This document shows positions 34,593 to 46,099 of a stretch of DNA of 64,000 nucleotides, one piece after another. The translations under genes and the position numbers were made by a program. A model generated the notes under the pieces. The model saw only the letters and a list, made by a program, of their open reading frames with translations. It was not told the origin of the DNA and did not search any database. Position 1 is the stretch's first letter. The number at the start of each line of letters is the position of its first letter. Origin of the DNA: Anisus vortex (taxonomy: Eukaryota > Mollusca > Gastropoda > Planorbidae); NCBI GenBank assembly GCA_949126835.1, contig OX421506.1:21666181-21730180 (forward strand), given 5' to 3'.

Positions 34593-35160
34593 CCTTTGAA
34601 TGCAAAACGTCTTAAAAAATAATGACCGCTGCTTCTCTAGAACTATGAACCAACATCTTTAAAATAAATACAATTATATGTTTCTTTGAATATTGTTCAG
34701 TCCTTGTGATTGCTTTATTGGAGGCCTATTATTATATTTCAAATATCCGTAAAACAAGATATAAGTAAATCAATTAAATAAATTAAGAAATAAACTATCT
34801 ATAACAGGGCCGCACCGTTTGGATAATAGTATGTCAAAGTAGAATTTCAAATTTCTTCTGCGTGACAACAGCTTAAACGCTCTGCCACTCAATTTTTTAA
34901 GAAGACATTTGAATTGCCTATTTGCGTGTCTGGCACACGTACCTTAGGTTGCCGACCCCTTATCTATAATTAAAAAGAAAACATTTCATTTAGCAGGATA
35001 ACAAAATAACCATTTTACTCCAATGCCAACCCGTCATGTTACAATTTGTAGTCATATTTCTTCATAAGCTAATAGCATGAAATGTATACTTTAAACTTTG
35101 ACTAATGGAATTATTGGAGATTAATGTGATTATAAATACAAGAGTTTTGTCTAGTGCACC
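34593..35160. other. Non-coding stretch with a hAT MITE end
   Basis: AT-rich. 34858-34962 resembles the right half of the GGTCGGCAACC MITE family, ending in GGTTGCCGACCCCTT. Nothing else recognised. Confidence 0.4.
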
Positions 35161-35164
35161 AAAT

Positions 35165-35300
35165 GGCAACACGTATAAGGAAAAGCAGTAACTTAACATA
35201 ATTTAAAATACTAATAAAAACTAGACTCGGACACTCGGACACTCGGACCACGGATGAGTGTAGTACGAAACAATCTTCTTTATAGAAGGAGCCTAAAGAA
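35165..35300 (+). pseudogene. LINE 3' UTR fragment
   Basis: Matches the LINE 3' end at 15900-16000: AGTAACTTAACATAATTTAAAA, a CCACGGATGAG block and CAATCTTCTTTATAGAAGGA. It includes a three-fold CGGACACT duplication. Confidence 0.55.
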
Positions 35301-36042
35301 AACAACACACTAGTGTTATCAGAACAAGATGACAAGAACGATAACTAAAATATTAGAGCTGCAATAGAACAAGGGAAATAACTTTAATACGATGGTCTGT
35401 ACAACTTAGTTAGATTTAAACAAGAATATGGGCGAATTTGACGAGTTTATGCGTGGGGGGAGGGGAGAGAAGCAGCAATATATTTAAGTTTGAGTGTAAG
35501 CTAAGGAACATTTAATACCGCATGAATTTATAGAGCTAGAAATGTTAAAAAAATAATAATAAAATAGCTTTTTTTTTCCTAAATATTAATTTTAATAGCG
35601 ACAAGACCTTATTAAGTTTTTGATGTGAATGTTTATATCTGTTATTAAAATAAATACAATAATTTATTTCTAGTATAACTTTAACGTTGTAATATAATGT
35701 ACATTTTCTGTTCTCTTTTGTTTAATATACAATTAGTTCCAAATGTTTCAAAAGCCTTATAAATGTTTATTAATATCCGATTATTGAGATTTAGAGGTAC
35801 ATACATTTAACTTGATATTTTATACTGTAAGGCTTGACAAGAGATGTGCTTACTGTTATTGAAATTGTCCGATGTATTCGTCATTTGAATATAGTAACTA
35901 TACAAATAAAGCACTAAAAGGCAAAATATATAATATTGAATTACTACATAGAGAACTTGTTATAACTTTAATTCCAAAACAAAAACCCGAAGAAAATAGA
36001 TAAAGATAATGTTATCATATGATCCGTTATATTTGAATTTGT
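35301..36042. other. Non-coding 3' flank of gene C
   Basis: AT-rich. An AATAAA on the minus strand at about 35766-35771 is the nearest candidate polyadenylation signal to the gene C stop, some 270 bp away. Confidence 0.4.
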
Positions 36043-36680
36043 CTAATCCCAGCCTCCTAGATCTGTGAAGGATGATTGAGGAAAATCTTGGCTTCCGACA
36101 CTGTTCATTTGCAAAGGCTCTGAGTTTATGTTAGGCTGGTCGTTGATGAACGATGTGTTTAGCATTTGTTGCTGGGGGTCGACTCCCCAATGGTTCATGT
36201 TGCCGTAATTTGTCGGCTTCATACCCATAGAGTAGGGCGCCATTCCTCCGTTGGGCATCATTCCTCCGTTGGGCATCATTCCTCCGTTGGGCATCGCGGC
36301 TCCGTTGGGCATCGCGGCTCCGCCGGGCATCATTGTAGCATTGGGATACATGTGCGCGGGGTACATGTACGGGTACATCTGCGGTTGGAACATCGATGGG
36401 GCGCTCATCTGGGATTGAGACTGGCTCGTGTTGACCGAGATCGTGACCCCGCCGCCGCCTACGATCTCTGTGGCTGTGGCCCCGGGGTCGCGGTACCGGA
36501 CCGCGCAGTTGACGCAGCCCATGATCATCAACGCCAATCCCGAAACGGCCGTAAGGTAAAAGGAGTAGAAGGGAACAATGTATTTTTTCCCGCTGATAAG
36601 TGATACTATTGAGCCTTCTGGTTTATCAATTGCGTACACTTTGATCAGGAAAAGGGCACAACCTATTTCTGCCATAATGC
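36043..36680 (-). CDS. Gene C exon 3
   Basis: 638 nt to the TAG at 36043-36045, acceptor TTCCAG|GC. IMAEIGCALFLIKVYAI ends TM3; PFYSFYLTAVSGLALMIMGC is TM4. The 18-bp coding repeats lie at about 36240-36325. Confidence 0.83.
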
Positions 36681-38857
36681 CTGGAAAGAAAGATTTAATA
36701 TTTTTGTCAGATTTACAGAAGTTGAGAAAGTAATAATTGTGAACATGTGGGATGAAAACCATAACTAACATACGAAATGCATTGTCTTCGGTAAAGATAT
36801 AAATATATGTAAGCGATTAAAAGCTAATTTGAAATTCCATTAGCAGACTTTGTGGATCTTTAAGGCTGATGTAATTCTACATTTATATGTACGACTTATT
36901 AAATTTAATATTGATTGTATGTATATATTTTTTTCTCTAAAGCTCTCTATATATGTTTGTTTTAAAGACACCATAACCTTTTTATAATATATTTTATGTT
37001 CTTTGTTTAATTAATAGGTTAATGAGTATAGAGTATCCAACATACGTTATTAGTGCTGGTGCAACGTTGACCATTGAAATTATCAGTTCTGGTAAATAGT
37101 AGCTAGTACAAGTTATCAGTAATGGAGCAAGTTAACCAACACAAGTTATTAGTACTGGTACATTTTAGCCAACACAAGTTTTAAGAACTTTTAAAAGGTT
37201 TGAAACACAAGTTATCAATACTGGTAAACGGTAGCCTACACATGTTATCGATATTGATACAGTGTAGACGACCATAAGATGACGCCCTAGGGTCGGAACT
37301 AACCTGCAGTCTCAGCGAACCCTATGATGACCCTCGGGATAGGCAGCATACACTTGGTAATACGACAGCAGCAGTCAGCACACATCATGACGCAGGCCAG
37401 GACAGTGCAGACAAGAGTGAAGACGATTGATATGCCTAACGCGACCCAAATAGCCACTGAATAACCTAAAATATATTTAAAGAAAAAAAACAACAAGGCT
37501 ACAATTTTGAAACACATACTTTATATAAATAAAACAACAAACTGCTTTTTTAGTAGCCATCCACATTTGACAATCATCTGTCGATGGCGAAAAATGTAAA
37601 TTTAAGATTTGACTTCAGACATACATATTAAAAATACGGACAACAGTTGACATCCAAATGACATTACTCTATGCTCGGGTACAACTAAGTACGGGCGGCA
37701 AGGGCGTTTAGGAACCAACATCGCCCAACCTAGCCTGTAAGAAAAAGCGATACTTTTTTTTAAAAAATTGGAATTCCCGTAAGTGTATTATTGTAAATAT
37801 ATAAAACCCAGGGAGAAATTTAGCAATGATAAGAAAATGGCATTTAGACACCGTGGTGAACATGGCAAAAAATAAAAAATAAATACATTCCGAAGCGTTA
37901 CAATCTTATGGGATATTTTTATAATTAAAATAACATGTTAAACAAATGAGTCAAGCATTTAAAAACCAAGCGTTAATTAGTTATATTAATGCATTATGTA
38001 GGGTTCTTGCATTATATAGCCTTCTTATTTGAATTTTTTTCAGTCCCACCTGATATTATGCTTGATTAATTAATTAGGTAATCAAGATCTTTTTAGAAAT
38101 TTACATTTGGTCTTTACGAATGATTATAAAATTAAGGTCATTGATAAATAAATTTATTCTCTCTATCATGATTATACTGCGCTTTAATTTTTTTTCCACT
38201 GCGTTCGAAAAATTTAAACTAATCGTAAGAGCATTTCATATCAATTATTATATCTTGAATTTCACTAATGTATTTTAATCTAATGGATGATGATATAGAA
38301 ATAGGAAAATAACAATGACATTTTAAAAAGTCGATCTGTTTCCTATATATATGGGGCGTAGTAGCCGAGCGGCAACGCGTTCGACTGGCGATGCGGAAGG
38401 TTCTGGGTTCGAATTCTGATGGAGGCTATGATTTTTTCCCAGGACTTGAGGGTGTCCCTGAGTCTACCCAGATGGGTACCTGACATTGGTTGGGGTAAAG
38501 TAAAGGCGGCTGGGCATTGTGCTGACCATACATCCCCTAGTATGCCTTGGCCACAGAAACCGGTGAGCGCTGCTTCACCAGCCCTATGATCAGTTTGGTC
38601 CAAAGGGCACTTTACTTACTTACTTTTACTCTATATGGAGACCTTCATTGACACTTTGTCTCACCTGACGCGTCCAATGACAAATCTATAGTGGCCGTCC
38701 AAAAATAATAAAATGTCCAGGCCTCCGTTGTGAAGTGATACTTGAAGCCGTTGCTGTCCACCAGCCAGCCAGGCAAAAACGTGGAACAGCACAACGCAAT
38801 CAAGGCCAGCAAAATGATGATGAAGTTCGTCACATTGCGACATACGTGTTGGCCCAT
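36043..38857 (-). CDS. Gene C: four-TM protein with Met-Pro-Asn-Gly repeat tail, join(36043..36680,37304..37465,38665..38857)
   Basis: Complete gene, 993 coding nt (330 aa). TM1 about 10-30, then GWLVDSNGFKYHF and an aromatic loop; TM2 and CADCCC in exon 2; TM3 across the exon 2/3 junction; TM4 about 155-175. A long cytoplasmic tail (176-330) has Gln/Ser/Met and MYP-rich text and then five 6-residue repeats of the MPNGG(A/M) type (about 236-265). Start is ATG 38857 (MGQHVCRN), matching A and B. Phase-1 introns, GT-AG ends. The tail is much longer than in B or D, and its repeat could vary in length. Function unknown; the tail suggests a low-complexity, condensation-prone or partner-binding region (inference). 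Confidence 0.82.
36238..36328 (-). repeat. 18-bp coding tandem repeat in gene C
   Basis: Five in-frame units (plus-strand form CCGTTGGGCATCATTCCT and variants) coding for MPNGG-type hexapeptides. Units alternate ATT- and GCG-containing versions, suggesting slippage or unequal exchange. Confidence 0.85.
37035..37265. repeat. Degenerate ~44-bp tandem repeats in gene C intron 2
   Basis: About five imperfect units of ACAAGTTATCAGTACTGGTA followed by a GTAGCC-like block (ACACAAGTTAT recurs). It ends only about 40 bp from the exon 2 donor. Confidence 0.65.
37304..37465 (-). CDS. Gene C exon 2
   Basis: 162 nt, acceptor TTTTAG|GT, donor GCAG|GTTAGT. TM2 ends in CVMMCADCCC, then RITKCMLPIPRV and the start of TM3. 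Confidence 0.83.
38352..38625 (+). mobile_element. tRNA-derived SINE (copy 7)
   Basis: Well-kept copy in intron 1 of gene C: head GTAGCCGAGCGGC, B box GGTTCGAATTC, full body, and a tail of ACTTTACTTACTTACTTTTAC. It ends about 40 bp from the donor site of exon 1. Confidence 0.85.
38665..38857 (-). CDS. Gene C exon 1
   Basis: 193 nt, 64 codons plus one base, donor G|GTGAGA. Encodes MGQHVCRNVTNF, TM1, PGWLVDSNGF and an aromatic loop ending LSLDAS. Confidence 0.83.
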
Positions 38858-39287
38858 TTGTCAACCAAGTCAAGAGCAGTCTCTTCAACTGTTAAAACAA
38901 AAATCTCAAAGATAGAGACAAAATATATACATAAACTGTATAAGCTTTATTATGGTCTATAAATATTGGCAATGTCCTGAATTCTGAAATTTGGTCAGCT
39001 CGAGTGTGAAGTGTGAGTAGCAAGTGGCTACCACTAATCGTATAGCATCACTAATAAGTACCACTAGTTTCTGTGGTGTTATAAACAAATAGAAATGAAA
39101 TGTGAAAATCTTTTTCGAAACGCAAAATTCTGAAACAAATTGTTTACCCATTATACATGTTATTTCTCGTTTCAGGTATAAAAGTAAATTAATGGTACAA
39201 AGTAAATGTTATATTGTAGTTGATAGATTAACACGCAAAATAATCAACAGTAGTACATTATTTGCGGTTTTGTAATATATTTGATAT

Positions 39288-39500
39288 GGGGTACGTTGGC
39301 ATACCGAAGGTCCGGGGTTAGAATCAGGGTGAAGGCTAGGATTTGTTTCCGGGACTGGAGGGTGTCACTGAGTCTACCCAGCTCTGACATTAGTTGGGGT
39401 AAGTAAAGGCGGCTGAACATTCGCCTAGTATGTCGTGGCCACAGAAACTGGTGAACGCTCCTTCACCGGCCTCATGACCAGTTTGGTCCCACTGTTACTT
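39288..39500 (+). mobile_element. tRNA-derived SINE (copy 8, head partly lost)
   Basis: Body complete from GGGTGTCACTGAGTCTACC to CAGTTTGGTCCCAC; B box decayed to GGGTTAGAATC; A-box part missing. Confidence 0.75.
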
Positions 39501-39509
39501 TTTAAAATA

Positions 39510-40560
39510 TATTTGCTACGGTTCACAAGTTCAGTTTTCTGATTAATACAACTAGCTCGTCTGATATCATCAAACGAAGGCTCATAATTGTTTGTTTTTT
39601 TATATCTTGAAGGAGACCGCAAGACTAGTAGAACGGTTACATTTGAAGCTTGGATAATTTGTAGAATTAGTAGAGATCAGCGGAGGGGACGTTTACATTA
39701 CACTGTGCCATAGTAGGATTTCTAGTTCATTCTGGTGACAATATCCCATTTATGGGCCTCAAAGTTGGCTACGATACGCTTCCATTAGGAGTACACCGTT
39801 GGGCTAACGTATGTGGGACATCCCTTGTTGCGCGTCTTACATTTCATTGTACCCGAGAGCAAGAGCCACCGAGCCTCGGGACAGACTTTAAACCTCACTT
39901 CACCGGAGTGATCGAATCGAGACTAATCTCTTAGGATTCGGAGGACAAACACACTTGTACTACTTAGCACAGCCAGGTTACCATAAAGGGATGGTGCAAA
40001 CTGTTGACCATTCCCATCTACTCTTTCCTCCTGCAAGGCAGGGCAGTCTAAGAGCAAACCTCGGGACAGAAGACATGTGCATAAACGCGTCTTTCCAAGG
40101 CTAGCGACTGGATGTCCAGGCCTATAGTCTGAAATATGTGCTAACAGTCGAAAGTACAGGAATACGAGCGAGCCCCAACGTTATTGAATTGCGGTAATCC
40201 GCAGGTCGGGAGAAGCAGACTTGTGCATGTGACTGTGGAGACCGTAGCCTGTACTAAACTGACAAAAGGCTCCAACCACGGATAAGCGTATGCCGCAAAT
40301 CTCTTCTGTATAGAAGGGGTAAGATAAGATGGTATCTTATCTAAGGAATAATACGGCAATCGTTTTAATGGCACACCTTTTATGATGAAACGCTGATTTA
40401 CTTGAATTCTATCAAAGGCGAGAATGTACCAATGTGATCTTATATTACAGTGGTATATTTAGTAGAACGGCCATTTACGAAGGACTCTAAGTCTACAAAA
40501 ACTGGTTCTTGTTCTCGTAAGGGCATACGCCTTTCAATATTACTAGCCTGCTACTAGTGA
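39510..40560. other. Non-coding stretch, with LINE-tail and MITE-like traces
   Basis: 39700-39740 echoes the GGATTTCTA block of the hAT MITE; 40275-40325 echoes the LINE 3' UTR (CTTCTGTATAGAAGGGG). Otherwise unassigned, and less AT-rich than the surroundings (39750-40250). Confidence 0.35.
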
Positions 40561-40565
40561 CGTAG

Positions 40566-40822
40566 GACCCGGTGGCGACAGAACGTGCGACTGGCGATCC
40601 TAAAGTTCTGGTTTTTTAATCATGGTGCAGTCTAGTATCTTTTTCCCGGGACTGGAGGGTGCCCCTGAGTCAACCCATCTCTGGTGGGTACCTGACACTA
40701 GTTGGGGTAAAGTAAAGGCGGCTGGGAATTGTGCTGGCCACACAATCCCTCGTATGCCGTGGCCACAGAAACTGGTGAGCGTCGCTACACCAAGCCTATG
40801 ATGAGTTTGGTCCGACGGGTGA
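40566..40822 (+). mobile_element. tRNA-derived SINE (copy 9)
   Basis: Complete body, head with decayed B box, ending GGTCCGACGGGTGAA. Confidence 0.78.
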
Positions 40823-40829
40823 ATATTTT

Positions 40830-41725
40830 GGCAGGACTGCAACCAAGTCTTGCAGCTGAATACTAGTTTCACTTTTGCATAGACCATTATTATTCAACAA
40901 AACTAATGAAAGTAGCATTGATATTACATTGATGATCACAAAACACATATCTCCAGAACCCGTTTCTTTATATTTTCTAACAGAAATGTTACAAAGCACA
41001 CAACTAAAGTATTTATATTAATCTAGAAATAAACTTTTACCTGGAAAGCGTCACTTGCGTGTAGAGTTTCAAACACCACCAATTACTTCCAATTATGGAG
41101 CTTGTAATAACAATATAATTTTATCTCCAAAGAAAATAATTGAGCAATAACATATACTGTGATATGTAATAAAAATTGGTACAGTTTTGACACAAAAATG
41201 ACAAACACATATCCGTGTTTTTGCAACTTGCTTCAAGTCTTCCACTTGATGGAGTAATAAAGAGAAATATGTTTTTTTTTCTTAAATCGTCTATTCAATT
41301 CTTCAGTGTAGAGAACTAGCGTGTACGTGTATATATGTGCATTTGTGTGGGTGTATGTATGTGTGTTTTTTTCCAGTCTGTTTGCGTGTTAAGATATCCA
41401 GTTTTGCCAGTGTATAGAATTTGAAGCGATATAAAAAAAAAAACTCTTTCAGAGACTTAACGCATCTAGGCATGAAGGGTTTGACATTTTTAAGCCATCC
41501 ATACAATTTTACAAACTGAAACTAAGATGACATTTAACTGTGTGCAAATTGTGATTGTTGATATATCATATATATTCTTGCTAGGATATTTATTAAAACC
41601 TTCAGGCGTCAAAGAGTCCAATATTTAGCAAGTAAAGCTTATTGTAGAAGCGAATGATAAAAGGATAGAACTTTAGTATTATTTTGTTCTGCAGGGTGTA
41701 TTTGTTAAATCCTGCCTCAAAATGA
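40830..41725. other. Non-coding stretch
   Basis: AT-rich with a (TG)n-like patch at about 41320-41370. No gene or element recognised. Confidence 0.4.
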
Positions 41726-41726
41726 T

Positions 41727-41937
41727 GCGTAGGTCAGGGTTCGGCAACCTAAGGCATGCGTGCCAGACTTGGCAGGCAGAGCAATTTCCAATGGCACGCG
41801 GAAGACCTCCAAAAGTACAATTAAGGTCTTTTTTTAACAGAAATTCAGAATGGCTTATAGATGTTGGCACGCTGAATGAATTAGAAATCCTAATCGGACA
41901 TACTATTATCAAAAGGTTGCCGACCCCTGGCGTAGGA
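41727..41937. mobile_element. hAT MITE, GGTCGGCAACC family, intact
   Basis: The 195-bp element 41735-41929 has inverted ends CAGGGTTCGGCAACCT and AGGTTGCCGACCCCTG, flanked by 8-bp target duplications GCGTAGGT and GCGTAGGA (7 of 8). Reference copy for the fragments at 10704, 12875, 15410 and 34858. Confidence 0.85.
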
Positions 41938-41939
41938 TA

Positions 41940-42190
41940 CGCTGGCCAGAAAGCACCAGCAATGAAGAATTTTGGCAGCGAACTAAGCAGTGGTCTGTGG
42001 AAGAAAAGAATGTCCCCAAAATATTGAAATGGTGGACAGGCACATCCTCAAGAAAACGGCATACAGTATGACTCGGCAAGCCCTCAATTTGAACCACCAG
42101 ATCAAAGGGCAAATAAGTCGGTCGAAAAACACCTGGAGAAATGGACGTATGGAAGCCCGATGCTAAAAAAACTTATTAGGCTTTTACTGG
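41940..42190 (+). pseudogene. LINE reverse-transcriptase C-terminal remnant (RTE-like)
   Basis: Frames encode NEEFWQRTKQWSVEEKNV, then TRQALNLNHQIKG and KNTWRNGRMEA, matching the NxxLWRxTxQxPxExxI and TRQAL-WNPQGKRKRGRP-xTWRR pattern at the carboxyl end of a LINE group common in invertebrates. Stops and frameshifts interrupt it. It directly follows the hAT MITE. Confidence 0.55.
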
Positions 42191-42354
42191 GGTTAGATAG
42201 AGAAACTAGCTTAGGATCGGGATACCTGGACGACAAAGACTATCATTGAATTGCTCAACTTATACACTCTGAGTACAACCCACAACTGTTTTTAAATGTG
42301 ATCTTTGTATACATCATGATCGGGGGGAGTTTGTCACAGTGGACGAGCAGGATC

Positions 42355-42562
42355 ACACTCGGCTAGCGTACCGAAGCGTATCGTGGGTTCGTTGTCTTTG
42401 TCAATCCAGCTCTGATGGGTACCCGACATTAGTTTGGGGAAAGCGAAAAGTGCGGCTGATCATTGTGCTGACCACAACATCTCCTTGTATGCCGTAACCG
42501 AGGAAACTGATGAACCCTTTCTTACTGGTTCTATGAATCAACTTTTGTTGGACGCGAATACT
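42355..42562 (+). mobile_element. tRNA-derived SINE (copy 10)
   Basis: Diverged copy: AGCTCTGATGGGTACCCGACA, GCCGTAACCGAGGAAACTGA and the end ACTTTTGTTGGACGCG. Confidence 0.7.
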
Positions 42563-42772
42563 TTTTATTTTTTTAATATATCGAATTATTGTCCAACATA
42601 AAACATTCGTAGTAAACTTTTAATATAAAACAAGGTCATTAAATCCGCCCCCACACACACACACGCGCACATGTCTAATATTAGCTATTAGCTTGTACTA
42701 ATGAAAGCACCTGGAGCCATTTTTAACAGCTCCTATGATGGGAGCGTCTTCAAAGCATTGAATTGAAGTCGC

Positions 42773-43963
42773 CTTGTTACCAGGGCTGTGAAGTCGGAGT
42801 CGAGGAGTCGGAGTCGGATGAAATTTTGGGTACCTGTAGTCGGAGTCGGCAAACAATGCACCGACTCCGACTCCTAGACCTACTAAATTTAGATTGGAAT
42901 TTTAAAAAAGCAAGTTTAAAGTCCCAATTGACAAAAATTATACATTAAATACTCGCGGATAAGTTGCACCCCTAGTTGAAGATTATTTTTCTTATATGTT
43001 GTCATTGACCCGAGCATACGCGAGTATATACGGTAATTAATAACTTCTCTACTGTAGGAATGAAGACCAATGCATGCAGTGCCTCATGTAACCGCAAAAC
43101 GAACACATTAAGTGACAGTGAAGAAGCATGCTGTTCATGTGCTTCACTATAATGGCACGCAACGCACAATTAGGAGCGGCAATATGTATACTTTTCATAG
43201 TGTTGTGTTCTGCTGTTACAGGAAACGAAGCGCCCTTTAGTAACCTAGCCTCTCAGTGATAAGGGATTAACCTTTTGCCCCTTGGAGTCGCCGATCGTCG
43301 CCTCTACTGATCAGGCCCCACGAGAGGGGGGTACAGTCGGTTCGCCGTACCGGGGTCCACAAGAGTTTAGAAGCCCATGAATGTTACAATTTAAAATTAA
43401 ATTGGCAATTACGTACGTATTTTTTAATTGAAAGAGGTGGGTGGGGCATCATAATAGATAAATAAACTCTTTCAACACTATATCTACTATCAGGCTGGTA
43501 TTGTGATTAGTTCACCGGACTGTCAACCGACACGTCGCGGGTTCTATACCTGGCGCCGACCGATCCCTGCCGCCCTGCAGGAGTTTTGGGCCTATTGGAC
43601 GTAATAATCTTCTATCTAGAAGGAACGTCTGTAAAACTTATAGGAAATATATAAGTCTCAATATTTTTGTTCTATTCGGTGTGGTAATACGAAGGCTACG
43701 CTTTTATACCAAATATCGGTGATGCGAATAAAAAAAATCGCCATTACGAAAACAAAATTTGATTTAACAAAGCTCATTGTTATTATAATAAACACCCTTA
43801 TTATTTTTGCTGAGGAAAGGCAGCGAGGGAGTTAGGTGATGACATGTATGTTGCCTTTCTTTCCTTCAAGAAATGTAAAAAATACATTTACATATTAATA
43901 CAGATGAGCCGGAGTCGAGGAGTCGGAACATTTAGCTACCGACTCCACAGCCCTGCTTGTTAC
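42773..43963. mobile_element. Non-autonomous hAT transposon with perfect 8-bp duplication
   Basis: The element is 42781-43955 (1175 bp). Ends CAGGGCTGTGAAGTCGGAGTC (left) and, inverted, CAGGGCTGTGGAGTCGG (right), with AGTCGGAGTCGG subterminal repeats. Target duplication CTTGTTAC at 42773-42780 and 43956-43963 is perfect. No transposase. It holds a tRNA-derived SINE at about 43491-43640. Confidence 0.87.
43491..43640 (+). mobile_element. Different tRNA-derived SINE nested in the hAT element
   Basis: tRNA-like head with TGTGATTAGTTCACCGG as A box region, ACTGTCAACCG as an anticodon-loop-like segment and GGGTTCTATACC as B box. A 3' part, TAATAATCTTCTATCTAGAAGG, resembles the LINE 3' tail at 15970-16000, as expected for a SINE mobilised by that LINE. 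The cloverleaf is degenerate, so it is not called a tRNA gene. Confidence 0.6.
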
Positions 43964-45090
43964 ACGGGCTAACTATTACAATTTACACATGTATTTCCCA
44001 GGTGACAAAAAAAACTGGTTTATAGTTTGTTATACAAACGCATGAAAAAAACAGAAAAGAGGATCACACATGACTCATTTCAACATATTAGGCTAAAAGT
44101 AAATCAGTCGGAAACAGCCGCTGTAAAGTTGAAGCAACAAGTGTGTGTTGTATATGGGTCTAGTATACTACTGTTTACTTTCATAAAACGTAATCTTTGG
44201 TGGTATTTAAATGGATCATATTGCGATTGATGAGAGCATGAGTAGAGGGTAAAATGTGTTTTAATGAGATAATTTTTAGCAGACTTTCTAACACAGATCA
44301 GACATGTCCAGTGTAAGCTTATATTTGTTTTGGTGATCTCATATCTGTCCCTGCTGGTTTTTTTCCATTCACTTCCAACGAGGTGATGGCCCGGTTTTCT
44401 GTTTCATTCATCTGTGAATTACCTGTAATGCTTTTGTAAGTGTATTGCCATTGTGTGGAGAGTGGAGTGTGAGAAGCAAGTGGCAACGGTCCTATGACTT
44501 GTTTATTGTCACACAAGTACACAGCCTATTTTACTATTCTACTTTTTAAGGCTTCGGGTAGGGCTGCAGTTTGTATTTTCAATAGCAATCCATTATTTCA
44601 TACCATTTCATAAAGCCTCGAAGAGGTCTATAAATGTTGCTATACCAGTTTTTCTTTCTTTTCTAAAGATTTCAAAGATTTTTAGTAGATTGTGTAAGAT
44701 AGTAAAGTTGACTTTCTGTGCATTTGTTTCTTCTTAATTAAAGGCTGACTCTCTGATTGTTCTTTAACAATTGTTTTTGATTCTACGTGCCACAAAATTG
44801 TTATACAATGTCTTCCCCACGCTCCTCAAGAATCTGCTCGGTCTGTAACTGTTTTTCTGTTTGGAATATTTTCATTTTTTTTAAAGGATTGGCATGATAA
44901 TTAGAATATACTTCTTTCCAGGGCAGATGTCTACAATTCTTTTTAGAGCCGTAATAGGTTTTTTTTCCAGGCTAGATCCTGTCCTAGATATTTTATTATC
45001 TTTATGCAACTGCGATCCTTGATATGAGATTTATTTTATTTCGAGCTTATCTTTGGCAGCATTTCGCTTTTCTAATATGAATTCAGCAGT
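43964..45090. other. Non-coding stretch
   Basis: AT-rich, T-rich on the plus strand. No gene or repeat recognised. Confidence 0.4.
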
Positions 45091-45299
45091 CATTTTTGGA
45101 TTTTGCTTTGTCTGTTTCCTGGGGGTGGAGCACAGTTGAATGTCCACTTATTTGCGTCGTGTTTGTAGTACTTTATTGTGATATATGTTTTTGGAAAAGG
45201 TCGGCAAGTTACTTTTCTGTCTCCTTTCCAGTTTTTAATGTCCCGACATTTTTCAAGTGTAGGTGTTCCTCTATTGACTGTAGCAGCATCTTCATTAAC

Positions 45300-45960
45300 T
45301 ATATAACCTATCATAATAATAATGATTCTTATACAGCGCATATCCCGTTGATGACAGGCATATCCCGTTGATGACAGTTCTATGCGCTGACAACAGTTAC
45401 AGAGTACAAAGACGAAGAACAGACGACAATGAATGTATGTACTGCTACTGGAATAGGTGAGTCTTCAGCATGCTCCTGGTGGTGTCGAAACTAGAGCTCT
45501 GGCGAATCTGTAGTGGGAGGAAATTCCAGACGGAAGTGTCTGCGTACGAGAATGCACGTTGGCCAGCGGACACTAGCTTCACACGAGGGATCCGAAGAGT
45601 CAGTGCGTCAGAAGTCGAGCGAAGTGGAAGAGATTTTGGTATAGAGCTCGACACAGGAGCGAAGTTAATCCGAGATAGAGTCATTCAGGTACTTATAGCA
45701 GAGAGAAGCCAGCTTCTAGGAGATCTGGTAGTCAATGGGTAGCCAGTGCAGAGATCGGAGCAGAGGAGTTGACTTCTTCTTCTTGAGGACTAGTCGGGCA
45801 GCAGAGTTCTGGACACGTTGGAGGCTCTGAAGGGAGGAGGCTGAGGGGCCAGTCAAGGGCAAATTGCAATAATCCAAGCAAGAGAAGTAGAAAGAGATTA
45901 CAAGGGGTCATCTTGGGATTCTGTTTGTATGTCTTCCGGGGCCATAGCCAAGTCTAGGAT
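45300..45960 (-). pseudogene. CR1/L2-like LINE, RT C-terminus and 3' tail
   Basis: On the minus strand, fragments in order are LQSLQRVQNSAARLVL, LLRSLHWLPIDYQIS (then an in-frame stop), KLASLCYKYLND, then FAPVSSS and AFSYADTSVWNFLPLQIRQS up to LKTHLFQ. This is the canonical end of CR1/L2-type reverse transcriptases. The 3' part has GCGCTGTATAAGAATCATTATTATTAT, the usual L2-like tail. One stop and probable frameshifts; the copy is dead and 5'-truncated. Confidence 0.8.
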
Positions 45961-46099
45961 CAAGTGATTCTTTTCCGGCTCCCGTCGATCATGCGGTCGT
46001 TCATTTAATTGTCCATATAATTCAAAGTTGCTTGCATATCCACAAGCCAGTGAGTGGTTGTTCGACTATGTGGCGAGATTCAAACTGAAGTTCAAGTTG

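Noticed and set aside
36166..36603. 145-codon plus-strand frame with His/Gly/Ser repeats
   Set aside because: Shadow of gene C exon 3; the repeats are the antisense of the coding 18-bp repeat, and the minus-strand frame has splice sites and family homology.
38352..38425. Functional tRNA gene
   Set aside because: A and B boxes are present but the acceptor stem does not close and the sequence continues into the SINE body; it is a SINE head.
43491..43560. tRNA-Asp-like gene (GTC in the anticodon-like position)
   Set aside because: B box is GGTTCTATACC, stems are imperfect and the LINE-like 3' tail follows; a SINE is more likely.
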